19,484 nucleotides of DNA. Origin: an uncultured Blautia sp. GTDB taxonomy: Bacteria; Bacillota; Clostridia; Lachnospirales; Lachnospiraceae. This document shows positions 6,491 to 13,454 of the stretch, one piece after another. The stretch is from the NCBI GenBank assembly GCA_902476765.1, contig CABSEJ010000047.1, positions 1 through 19,484 of the forward strand. The letters are read 5' to 3'. Position 1 is the first letter of the stretch. Each line of letters opens with the position of its first letter. Below the pieces are notes generated by a model. It was not told the DNA's origin and made no database searches. It saw only the letters and a program-made list of their open reading frames with translations. The translations under genes were made by a program, and so were the position numbers.

Positions 6491-7761
6491 TCTGTCTCAC
6501 CTTCCTTATTCAATGTTTCACCGCTTTCCAGAACGCCGTTTGGATAATCCTCGGGAACTGTTTCACCGACTACAGCCGTATTTTTCCCGATTTTCACGTT
6601 GGAAGGAATGAAGGTATTCTCTCCCACCGTAACTAAGCCAAAGGAATATACATTTGGTTTTTCCCGGTTGGGCGTATCCTCTCCGATGCCCATGACTACA
6701 TTATCTCCTACTGTTACGTTCTCAGCGATAATAGCCTTATCAATTACGTCATTTTCACCGATAACCGACTGTTTCATAATAATGGAATCCCGGATGACAG
6801 CACCTTTCTTCACGGTTACACCGGCACCGATTACAGAGTTATGTACCTCTCCGTAAATCTCTGTGCCCTCTCCGATAATACTTCTGTCAACCACTGCGTC
6901 AGCCGCCACATACTGAGGCGGAATAATATCGCCCTTAGTATAAATTTTCCAGAATTCTTCATATAAATTAAATTCCGGAATAATATCTATCAGCTCCATA
7001 TTGGCTTCCCAATAAGAGCCCAGGGTTCCTACGTCTTTCCAATAGCCGTTATATTCGTATGCGAAAAGCCTCTGCCCCTTTTCTCTGCAGTATGGAAGAA
7101 TATGCTTTCCGAAGTCACAGCCTGACTGTTCTCTGAGGGCTATCAAGGCTTCCTTCAGTACCGGCCAGCTAAAGATATAAATACCCATAGAAGCCAGATT
7201 ACTCTTAGGATTCTCCGGTTTTTCTTCAAAATCTGTAATTCTTCCTGTATCGTCTGTAATGGCAAGTCCAAAACGGGAAGCCTCCTCCCAGGGAACCGGC
7301 ATACAGGCTAAAGTCACGTCAGCCTTATTTGCCTTGTGGAAGTCCAGCATAACCTCGTAATCCATCTTATATATATGGTCCCCGCCCAGAATCAGCACAT
7401 AATCCGGATTAAAAGTTTCCATATATGCCATATTCTGATAAATAGCATTGGCCGTACCTGTATACCATTCTGTATTGGTTTTCTTTTCATATGGAGGAAG
7501 AATAGACACGCCGCCTACATTTCTATCCAAATCCCAGGGGATACCAATACCAATGTGGGTATTTAATCTGAGGGGCTGATACTGAGTCAGCACACCTACT
7601 GTATCTACTCCTGAATTGATGCAGTTACTAAGCGGGAAATCTATGATTCTGTACTTTCCGCCAAATGTCACAGCCGGTTTCGCTACTTTAGCAGTCAGAA
7701 CGCCCAATCTGCTGCCCTGTCCTCCGGCAAGCAACATTGCAATCATCTCTTTCTTAATCAT
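6487..7761 (-). CDS. glgC: GlgC, glucose-1-phosphate adenylyltransferase
   Basis: A 424-residue enzyme that makes ADP-glucose from ATP and glucose-1-phosphate, the committed step of glycogen synthesis. The start is at MIKKEMIAMLLAGG, preceded by AGAGGTGATTGC; a longer open frame to 7911 runs through the promoter and is not used. Motifs: nucleotide loop GGQGSRL (13-19), YRIIDFPLSNCINSG (37-51), GGDHIYKMDY (126-135) with the catalytic-type Asp, FEEKPENP (178-185), SMGIYIF (191-197), and a C-terminal beta-helix rich in I-G-x-x hexapeptides. It has a strong own promoter (7795-7823) and overlaps glgD by 4 nt. Typical length for the family. Confidence 0.97.
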   Translation of the reverse strand: MIKKEMIAMLLAGGQGSRLGVLTAKVAKPAVTFGGKYRIIDFPLSNCINSGVDTVGVLTQYQPLRLNTHIGIGIPWDLDRNVGGVSILPPYEKKTNTEWYTGTANAIYQNMAYMETFNPDYVLILGGDHIYKMDYEVMLDFHKANKADVTLACMPVPWEEASRFGLAITDDTGRITDFEEKPENPKSNLASMGIYIFSWPVLKEALIALREQSGCDFGKHILPYCREKGQRLFAYEYNGYWKDVGTLGSYWEANMELIDIIPEFNLYEEFWKIYTKGDIIPPQYVAADAVVDRSIIGEGTEIYGEVHNSVIGAGVTVKKGAVIRDSIIMKQSVIGENDVIDKAIIAENVTVGDNVVMGIGEDTPNREKPNVYSFGLVTVGENTFIPSNVKIGKNTAVVGETVPEDYPNGVLESGETLNKEGETE

Positions 7762-7794
7762 GCAATCACCTCTTGTATATTCTATGGTTTTTCT

Positions 7795-7823
7795 ATTATA
7801 ACACATCGCTCTGAAAAAGTGAA
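7795..7823 (-). promoter_or_regulatory. Promoter of glgC-glgD (extended -10)
   Basis: Read on the minus strand: TTCACT (7823-7818), a 17-nt spacer, and TATAAT (7800-7795) preceded by TGT, an extended -10. It lies about 33 nt upstream of the glgC start codon. Confidence 0.82.
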
Positions 7824-7904
7824 CATTTTTAACAATTTTTTTTCGACATTGACTTTCTTTTTGTGACATTTTACCTGCACTTAACGAAATGGAAAAGAAA
7901 GGGG

Positions 7905-7933
7905 TTTCCATTTATGAAAAACTTTTGTATAAT
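7905..7933 (+). promoter_or_regulatory. Promoter of murC
   Basis: TTTCCA (7905-7910), a 17-nt spacer and TATAAT (7928-7933). It is divergent from the glgC promoter, with 81 nt between the two -35 elements, so a regulator bound there could act on both. The murC ATG lies 75 nt downstream of the -10. Confidence 0.65.
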
Positions 7934-8008
7934 TGGAACAAAGTGGTCAATCCCACCTCAATCAATAAGAAAGAATATTAAAAATAAGAAAAGAAGGGAT
8001 TCTGTATT

Positions 8009-9388
8009 ATGTATCAGATTGATTTTCATAAACCTATGCATATTTATTTTATCGGTATCGGCGGAATCAGTATGAGTGGTCTGGCAGAGATTCTTCTGGA
8101 AGAGGATTTTCCTATTTCCGGCTCTGATGCCAAGGCTTCCCAGCTTACCAGCCATTTGGAGGCAAAAGGCGCCAACATCTATATCGGCCAAAGAGCTTCC
8201 AACATCTCCACGGATGTGGAACTAGTAGTTTACACTGCTGCCATTCATCCCGACAATCCGGAATACCAGAGAGCAGCTGAGCTTGGAATTCCCATGCTCA
8301 CCAGAGCTGAACTTCTGGGACAGATTATGAAGAATTACCAGTTGCCCATAGCTGTGTCCGGCACACACGGAAAAACCACTACAACCTCCATGATTTCTCA
8401 TATTCTGTTGGAGGCGGAAAAAGACCCCACTATTTCCGTAGGCGGCATCCTTCCGGCTATCCACGGTAATATACGGGTGGGAAATTCCGAAAACTTCATC
8501 ACAGAGGCCTGCGAATACACCAACAGCTTTTTAAGCTTTTTTCCAAAAATCAGCATTATCCTGAACATTGACGCAGACCACCTGGATTTCTTTAAAGACC
8601 TGGAGGATATTCGTCACTCCTTCCGACTTTTTGCTCAGAGACTGCCGCAGGACGGTACTTTAATTATTAACGGAGATATTCCGAATCTGGAGGAAATCAC
8701 CAAAGACCTGCCTTGTGAAATCATAACTTACAGCCTGGATAATCCAGCGGACTACAAAGCCGAAAACATCGAATTTGACCAGATGGCCCACGGCTCCTTC
8801 GACTGTGTGAAAAACGGGGAAAAAATCGGACGTTTTTCCCTGTCCGTACCTGGTATGCACAACGTATCCAACGCCCTTTCTGCCATCGCTCTCAGCCTGA
8901 AAATGGGCATTGACGTAGATACTATCCAGAAGGGATTGCTTCATTTCGGGGGAACGGACCGAAGATTCCAGTACAAAGGAAAAGTGGCAGGAGTGACGGT
9001 AATCGACGATTATGCCCATCATCCCACAGAGATTGCGGCTACGCTGAAAACCGCAGCCTCCTATCCTCATAAAACTATCTGGTGCGTCTTCCAGCCTCAC
9101 ACTTACTCCAGAACCAAGGCCCTGCTGCCGGAATTTGCAGAAGCCCTGGCCCTGGCTGACAAAGTAGTGCTGGCCCCTATCTATGCTGCCAGAGAAACAG
9201 ATACTCTGGGGATTTCATCCCAAGATTTGCAGAAACTGATTGAGGAAAAAGGAACGGAAGCCGTTTATTTCTCTACTTTCGACGAGATTGAAGAATTTTT
9301 ATTAAAAAATTGTATCCACGATGATTTGTTGATAACTATGGGGGCCGGAGATGTATATAAAATCGGGGAAAACCTCCTAGGTCTCTAA
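8009..9388 (+). CDS. murC: MurC, UDP-N-acetylmuramate--L-alanine ligase
   Basis: A 459-residue cytoplasmic ligase that adds L-alanine to UDP-MurNAc using ATP, the first step of the peptidoglycan stem peptide. All three Mur domains are visible: N-terminal UDP-binding fold (FIGIGGISMSGLAEIL, 14-29), central ATPase with P-loop GTHGKTTTT (118-126) and DADHLDFF (188-195), PGMHNVSNAL (281-290), and C-terminal domain with RRFQYKG (318-324), DDYAHHPTEI (333-342) and FQPHTYSRT (361-369). The ATG has AAGGGA 9 nt upstream. It has its own promoter and a strong terminator (9414-9451), so it is probably a single-gene unit, separate from the usual division and cell wall cluster. Confidence 0.97.
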   Translation: MYQIDFHKPMHIYFIGIGGISMSGLAEILLEEDFPISGSDAKASQLTSHLEAKGANIYIGQRASNISTDVELVVYTAAIHPDNPEYQRAAELGIPMLTRAELLGQIMKNYQLPIAVSGTHGKTTTTSMISHILLEAEKDPTISVGGILPAIHGNIRVGNSENFITEACEYTNSFLSFFPKISIILNIDADHLDFFKDLEDIRHSFRLFAQRLPQDGTLIINGDIPNLEEITKDLPCEIITYSLDNPADYKAENIEFDQMAHGSFDCVKNGEKIGRFSLSVPGMHNVSNALSAIALSLKMGIDVDTIQKGLLHFGGTDRRFQYKGKVAGVTVIDDYAHHPTEIAATLKTAASYPHKTIWCVFQPHTYSRTKALLPEFAEALALADKVVLAPIYAARETDTLGISSQDLQKLIEEKGTEAVYFSTFDEIEEFLLKNCIHDDLLITMGAGDVYKIGENLLGL

Positions 9389-9390
9389 AG

Positions 9391-9584
9391 TTATCCACAT
9401 TATCCACTTATTCATCCACATGCTCCCGGGGGAGAGCATGTGGATTTTTTTGTGTATATAAAAGTTGACATAATCAGACGGCGTTTGCACCAAAAATCTG
9501 TAAAAATCCTGTAAAATTCGACATTCCCTGGTTTCCCATAAAATTCTGTCCACTTTTTTATCCACATTATCCACATTTCCCACA
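9391..9584 (+). promoter_or_regulatory. Two arrays of DnaA boxes upstream of dnaD
   Basis: Array 1: TTATCCACA (9391-9399, perfect), TTATCCACT (9400-9408), TCATCCACA (9412-9420), plus an inverted TGTGGATTT (9440-9448). Array 2: TTATCCACA (9558-9566) and TTATCCACA (9567-9575), both perfect, then TTTCCCACA (9576-9584). Apart from the inverted site, all point the same way; array 2 abuts head to tail and array 1 has one 3-nt gap. The arrays start 167 bp apart in a 363-bp gap. DnaA binds this 9-mer, and the neighbours downstream are helicase-loading genes. The gap also holds the murC terminator and the dnaD promoter, and no protein gene. Confidence 0.8.
9414..9451 (+). terminator. Rho-independent terminator of murC
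   Basis: A 12-bp perfect stem (9414-9425 with 9434-9445) with a GC-rich loop is followed by seven T (9445-9451). The stem arms contain the third DnaA-like box and its inverted copy, so one sequence serves as terminator and as possible DnaA contact site. Confidence 0.88.
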
Positions 9585-9630
9585 GCATTTTTCCTCAACC
9601 GCCCTTTTTCCCTGTCAAAAAAAATCCTTG

Positions 9631-9659
9631 TTCTCTTTTTAAAAATTATATGCTATACT
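9631..9659 (+). promoter_or_regulatory. Extended -10 promoter of dnaD
   Basis: TATACT (9654-9659) is preceded by TGC, an extended -10; the -35 candidate 17 nt upstream (TTCTCT) is poor. It lies 47 bp beyond the last DnaA-like box, close enough for DnaA to affect it. The leader before the dnaD ATG is about 85 nt. Confidence 0.6.
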
Positions 9660-9751
9660 TAAGCTGATTCATTTGAGAAACATAAAATGTTAAGGGGGCT
9701 GAATTTTATTTATCCCCGATATCATGGAATTAAATGTAAAGGATGTTATAT

Positions 9752-10819
9752 ATGGGACAGTTTCAAGTCTTTAACAGCTTTCCAGGAGAGTTTACTTTTG
9801 TTTCCAACCGTTTTCTGGATTTATACATGCCCTCAGCCAACGGGGAGTTTGTAAAAATCTATCTTTATCTTCTCCGGCACTGCCGGGAAGAACAGACGGT
9901 ACTGGAGCTTTCTTCCATTGCAGATACCTTTAACTGCAGAGAGGCCGACGTCATACGGGCAATGAAATACTGGAAAAAAGCAGGAATTCTGGATGTATCC
10001 TTTGATGCTTCCGGTACCCTGACCGGCGTGGTATTCTATCCCCTGCCTTTGAAGGCAGAGACGGCTCTGGAATCAGCGGCTGCCAAAGAGAAGAAGCCTG
10101 TTTCCCATTCCAAGCTGTCTATATCCAAGAATCCGGACTCTTCTGTTTCCCTATCCAGAAATAAGCTGCAGGAGCTGAAGGGTCATGACGAGGTGCGGCA
10201 GCTTCTTTTTATTGCAGAACAATATCTGGGCCGGACCCTTACCTCCACGGATATGGAAACACTCCTTTACCTTTATGATGAAGTACATTTATCTGCGGAG
10301 CTTCTGGAATACCTGATTGAATACTGTGTATCCAAGGGAAGTCCCAGCATGGCATACATAAAAAAAGTAGGACTTGCCTGGGCCCAGCAGAAAATCACCA
10401 CCGTGTCCCAGGCAAAAGAGGAGACTAATCTTTACAATAAAAATTATTTTACCATACTCCGTGCCTTCGGCATTAAGAACAGAAATCCTTTGGACAAGGA
10501 AATCCAATATATGAACCTGTGGCTGAATCAGTATGGGTTTACACTGGACATTATCCAGGAGGCTTGCAGCCGGACTGTACTTTCCACAGGGAAGGCCAGT
10601 TTTTCCTATGCTGACAGCATCCTGGAAAGCTGGTTTAAAAAAGGAGTGCATCACTTATCGGACGTGGAGGACTTAGACCAGAGCTTCCAGCAAAAAAAAG
10701 CCCAGAAAAGCTCTCAGCCCCAGACTTCCAAAGCGGTGTCTTCCCGGAATAAGTTCAATAATTTCCACCAAAGGGCTTACAACATAGCTGAACTTGAAAA
10801 ACAACTTCTTGGCAAATAG
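9752..10819 (+). CDS. dnaD: DnaD-family primosome protein
   Basis: A 355-residue replication initiation protein of the DnaD/DnaB family, which remodels origin DNA and recruits the helicase loader. The start at MGQFQVFNSF is chosen because AAAGGA lies 8 nt upstream; an ATG 9 nt earlier sits inside that site. Domains: an N-terminal winged-helix region (about 15-100), a polar linker (105-145), then two DnaD C-terminal-type domains (about 148-220 and 230-300). Each carries the conserved Y-x3-(I/V)-x3-W motif (Y202-W210 and Y286-W294) implicated in single-stranded DNA binding. The tail FNNFHQRAYN near the C-terminus is typical of clostridial members. Two such domains, rather than one, resembles the clostridial arrangement better than B. 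subtilis DnaD. The loader gene follows 17 nt downstream. Confidence 0.93.
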   Translation: MGQFQVFNSFPGEFTFVSNRFLDLYMPSANGEFVKIYLYLLRHCREEQTVLELSSIADTFNCREADVIRAMKYWKKAGILDVSFDASGTLTGVVFYPLPLKAETALESAAAKEKKPVSHSKLSISKNPDSSVSLSRNKLQELKGHDEVRQLLFIAEQYLGRTLTSTDMETLLYLYDEVHLSAELLEYLIEYCVSKGSPSMAYIKKVGLAWAQQKITTVSQAKEETNLYNKNYFTILRAFGIKNRNPLDKEIQYMNLWLNQYGFTLDIIQEACSRTVLSTGKASFSYADSILESWFKKGVHHLSDVEDLDQSFQQKKAQKSSQPQTSKAVSSRNKFNNFHQRAYNIAELEKQLLGK

Positions 10820-10836
10820 ATAAAAGGAGATTTGCT

Positions 10837-11826
10837 GTGTCACTGAAAAATTTTCAATACGAAGCGCTGATGCGCAGCTACAATCAAAAGCAGTTTCGCC
10901 ACAGACATGAGCAGGATGAGCGTATTCGCAAGGCTGAGGCACAGATACCCCGGCTTGCACAGATACGTGGGGAAATTGCCTCTCTTGGTCTGAAAAAGGC
11001 CCGCCTGGTTCTGGGTGCGGAAAAAGGAGAAAATTTTGATCTTTCCAAAGAAATCCAGACTCTGGCCAGAGAGAGGAGAGACCTGCTTCTGGCAAACGGC
11101 TATCCTGCGGATTACCTGGAGCTGCACTATGACTGTCCTGTCTGTAAAGATACAGGCTATGTGGAAGGGCAAAAATGCGCCTGCTTCCAAAAAGCGGCCG
11201 TAGACCTTTTGTATACCCAGTCCAATATCCGGGAAATACTGAAAACAGAGAATTTCCAAAACTTTACCTTTGACTACTATTCCCCGGATTTTAAGGATGC
11301 TTCCAGCGGCATCAACGCCCTTGAAGCCGCTCACAGCGCTTACGACAAAGCCTGGGGCTTTATCAGCCGTTTCGGCCAGCAGCCGGAAAATCTGATGATT
11401 TACGGAGACACAGGGGTTGGAAAAACCTATCTCAGCCACTGTATCGCAAAGGAGCTTCTGGAACGTTCCTATTTTGTCTTGTATTTTACTTCTTTTGATT
11501 TATTTGACATTATGTCCAGAAATGCTTTTCAGAAAGACCCACAGTCTGCGGATATGGCTTCTTTTATCTATGACTGCGATTTGCTCATTATTGATGATTT
11601 AGGTACAGAGCTGACTAACAGCTTCGTGTCCTCCCAGCTTTTCTGCTGCATCAACGAGCGTATTACCAACAAAAAAGCAACTATCATTTCCACCAACCTG
11701 ACTATGGAGGATTTCCTGGAAACCTATTCTGAACGAACCTTCTCCAGGGTTTCCAGCAATTATACCATGATAAAACTGGTAGGAAATGACATCCGAATCC
11801 AAAAAAGACTTTTAGGAGGAAAATAA
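10837..11826 (+). CDS. dnaI: Helicase loader, DnaI/DnaC-type AAA+ ATPase
   Basis: A 329-residue AAA+ protein expected to load the replicative helicase. The GTG start has AAGGAGA 6 nt upstream. The N-terminal part is helical and charged, followed by a zinc-binding cluster (Cys100, Cys103, Cys114, Cys116) as in DnaI. Then comes the ATPase: Walker A GDTGVGKT (190-197), Walker B LLIIDD (249-254), sensor-1-like STN (285-287), and Arg300/Arg304 as arginine finger or sensor candidates. The ending GNDIRIQKRL is characteristic of DnaC-like loaders. It is in an operon with dnaD upstream and prs 2 nt downstream. It is named dnaI by analogy with Bacillus; databases may call it DnaC. A transposon IstB-like ATPase is less likely because of the context and zinc cluster. 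Confidence 0.93.
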   Translation: MSLKNFQYEALMRSYNQKQFRHRHEQDERIRKAEAQIPRLAQIRGEIASLGLKKARLVLGAEKGENFDLSKEIQTLARERRDLLLANGYPADYLELHYDCPVCKDTGYVEGQKCACFQKAAVDLLYTQSNIREILKTENFQNFTFDYYSPDFKDASSGINALEAAHSAYDKAWGFISRFGQQPENLMIYGDTGVGKTYLSHCIAKELLERSYFVLYFTSFDLFDIMSRNAFQKDPQSADMASFIYDCDLLIIDDLGTELTNSFVSSQLFCCINERITNKKATIISTNLTMEDFLETYSERTFSRVSSNYTMIKLVGNDIRIQKRLLGGK

Positions 11827-11828
11827 TC

Positions 11829-13019
11829 ATGTCACCAAAAAACGCAACGCCCTTAGATTCTCTGCCCGTAGGACGCTTAGGCATCATCCCTTTAAAAAGC
11901 TGCGAAAAGCTTGGCTCCAGAGTCAATGATTTCATTGTTAAATGGCGCAAAGACCGGGACCATCAGGAAAAAAATAATCTGCAGTTTGAAGGCTATGAAA
12001 GAGACTCATACTTAATCAAGGCCCAAACTCCCCGCTTCGGCTCCGGAGAAGCCAAAGGAATCCTGGGAGAATCCGTCAGAGGAGATGATTTATACCTGAT
12101 GGTGGATGTGTGCAACTACTCTCTCACCTATTCTTTATGCGGACAGGTGAACCACATGTCCCCGGACGACCATTTCCAGGATTTAAAGAGAATCATTGCC
12201 GCTGTGGGCGGAAAAGCCAGAAGGGTCAATGTGATTATGCCTTTCCTTTATGAAAGCCGTCAGCACAAACGCAGCGGAAGGGAATCTCTGGACTGTGCCC
12301 TGGCTCTTCAGGAGCTGGTAGATATGGGTGTGGACAATATCCTTACCTTTGACGCTCATGACCCCCGTGTACAGAATTCTATTCCTCTGCACGGCTTTGA
12401 AACCGTACAGCCGGCCTACCAGTTTGTAAAAGGTTTGTTTAAGGCAGAACCTAATTTGTCTGTAGACAGTGACAGTCTGATGATTATCAGCCCAGATGCC
12501 GGAGGAACCAGCAGAGCCATCTATCTGGCTAATGTATTGGGGGTAGACATGGGTATGTTCTACAAGCGCCGGGATTATTCCACCATTGTTGACGGACGCA
12601 ATCCCATTGTGGCTCATGAATTTCTGGGCGCAGACGTAGAGGGGAAAAATATGATTATTATTGACGACATGATTTCTTCCGGTGACAGTATGCTGGAAGT
12701 GGCAGCTCTCCTGAAAAAACGTGGAGCAGCTAAAATATTTATGTGCGCTACCTTTGGCCTCTTTACTAATGGGCTGGAAAGATTTGACCAGGCTTATGAA
12801 AACGGAGACTTTGACCGTCTTCTGACCACAAACCTGGTATATCAGACAGATGAGCTTCTTCAGAGAAAATATTATGTAAACTGTGATATGAGTAAATACA
12901 TTGCCCTTATCATCGATACCTTAAACCACGATGCTTCCATCAGTAAATTACTGAACCCAGTGGACCGTATCAATAAACTGGTTGCAAAGCACAATAAAGA
13001 GCTGAAAGGAAAGCGTTAG
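11829..13019 (+). CDS. prs: Ribose-phosphate pyrophosphokinase (PRPP synthase), divergent long form
   Basis: A 396-residue enzyme expected to make PRPP from ribose-5-phosphate and ATP for purine, pyrimidine, NAD and histidine/tryptophan synthesis. AGGAGG precedes the ATG, and the gap to the loader gene is 2 nt. Motifs: MPFLYESRQHKRSGRES (137-153) as the flexible catalytic loop, FDAHDPRVQ (174-182) in place of the usual DLHAxQIQG signature with His177 kept, SPDAGGTSRA (221-230), KRRDYS (247-252), and the PRPP loop DDMISSGDS (279-287). It is about 75 residues longer than typical bacterial Prs: about 50 extra at the N-terminus, the rest mostly at the C-terminus. These changes place it in a divergent subgroup, so regulation by ADP and phosphate may differ from the Bacillus enzyme. 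Confidence 0.92.
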   Translation: MSPKNATPLDSLPVGRLGIIPLKSCEKLGSRVNDFIVKWRKDRDHQEKNNLQFEGYERDSYLIKAQTPRFGSGEAKGILGESVRGDDLYLMVDVCNYSLTYSLCGQVNHMSPDDHFQDLKRIIAAVGGKARRVNVIMPFLYESRQHKRSGRESLDCALALQELVDMGVDNILTFDAHDPRVQNSIPLHGFETVQPAYQFVKGLFKAEPNLSVDSDSLMIISPDAGGTSRAIYLANVLGVDMGMFYKRRDYSTIVDGRNPIVAHEFLGADVEGKNMIIIDDMISSGDSMLEVAALLKKRGAAKIFMCATFGLFTNGLERFDQAYENGDFDRLLTTNLVYQTDELLQRKYYVNCDMSKYIALIIDTLNHDASISKLLNPVDRINKLVAKHNKELKGKR

Positions 13020-13076
13020 GCACTGTGTAACAGTAACTTTAGGCCTCACTATTTTCTGTATATTTTTTCTTTTTTA

Positions 13077-13105
13077 TTGCTATTCTCTGATTACAGAGTT
13101 ATAAT
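13077..13105 (+). promoter_or_regulatory. Promoter of the small membrane protein, with palindrome in the spacer
   Basis: TTGCTA (13077-13082), a 17-nt spacer and TATAAT (13100-13105). The spacer contains CTCTGATTACAGAG (13085-13098), a 5-bp inverted repeat around ATTA that could be an operator. The gap 13020-13146 otherwise shows only a weak ACTGT/ACAGT hairpin after prs. Confidence 0.7.
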
Positions 13106-13146
13106 ATAGAAAAGTAAATTACATTTTCCAGTGAGGAGGTGCCATT

Positions 13147-13374
13147 ATGAGAAATAAGATTATTCCTTTTGTTAACTTTTGTCTGGCGTTTTTTGTTATC
13201 TTGTATGCAGCTCATGTGTATACGGTGACCCAAAGCATTACTCTTGTAACCGTAGTGCTTCTGATAGCCGGTCTGGCACCTGTACTGCATACGTCCTGGA
13301 ATTACATCCGGATTAAATATCGGGAATACCGCCAGGAGCATTCCCATCACAATCATAACTATATGAAAGGCTGA
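13147..13374 (+). CDS. Small two-helix membrane protein with His-rich tail
   Basis: A 75-residue protein with a good GAGGAGGT ribosome binding site 6 nt before the ATG, a dedicated promoter and a strong terminator, so clearly expressed as a gene. Residues about 5-27 and 30-49 form two hydrophobic helices joined by a very short turn. The C-terminus is polar and basic (YIRIKYREYRQEHS) and ends with a histidine-rich patch HSHHNHN. Arg2 and Lys4 at the N-terminus and the basic tail suggest both ends face the cytoplasm. The His patch could bind a metal, but nothing else supports that. No family is recognised. Confidence 0.8.
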   Translation: MRNKIIPFVNFCLAFFVILYAAHVYTVTQSITLVTVVLLIAGLAPVLHTSWNYIRIKYREYRQEHSHHNHNYMKG

Positions 13375-13413
13375 GAAAACAAAATAACACTTATATCCTT
13401 ATAACATACTTCG

Positions 13414-13453
13414 TCAGGGGGGTGTCCCATAATGGGACACCCCCTGATTTTTT
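13414..13453 (+). terminator. Strong rho-independent terminator
   Basis: TCAGGGGGGTGTCCCA pairs with TGGGACACCCCCTGA (one bulged G, loop TAA), followed by six T. It ends the small membrane protein transcript 40 nt after its stop. The oppositely oriented ATPase gene stops at 13455, so the hairpin may serve both. Confidence 0.93.
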
Positions 13454-13454
13454 C

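Noticed and set aside
7762..7911. 50-residue N-terminal extension of GlgC
   Set aside because: It would be read through the glgC -10 and -35 elements, and the normal family N-terminus with a good ribosome binding site begins at 7761.
9391..9751. Calling the murC-dnaD gap a confirmed chromosomal origin
   Set aside because: The box arrays are real, but dnaA, dnaN and rpmH are absent from the window, no DnaA-trio is evident, and a regulatory or titration site explains the data equally well.
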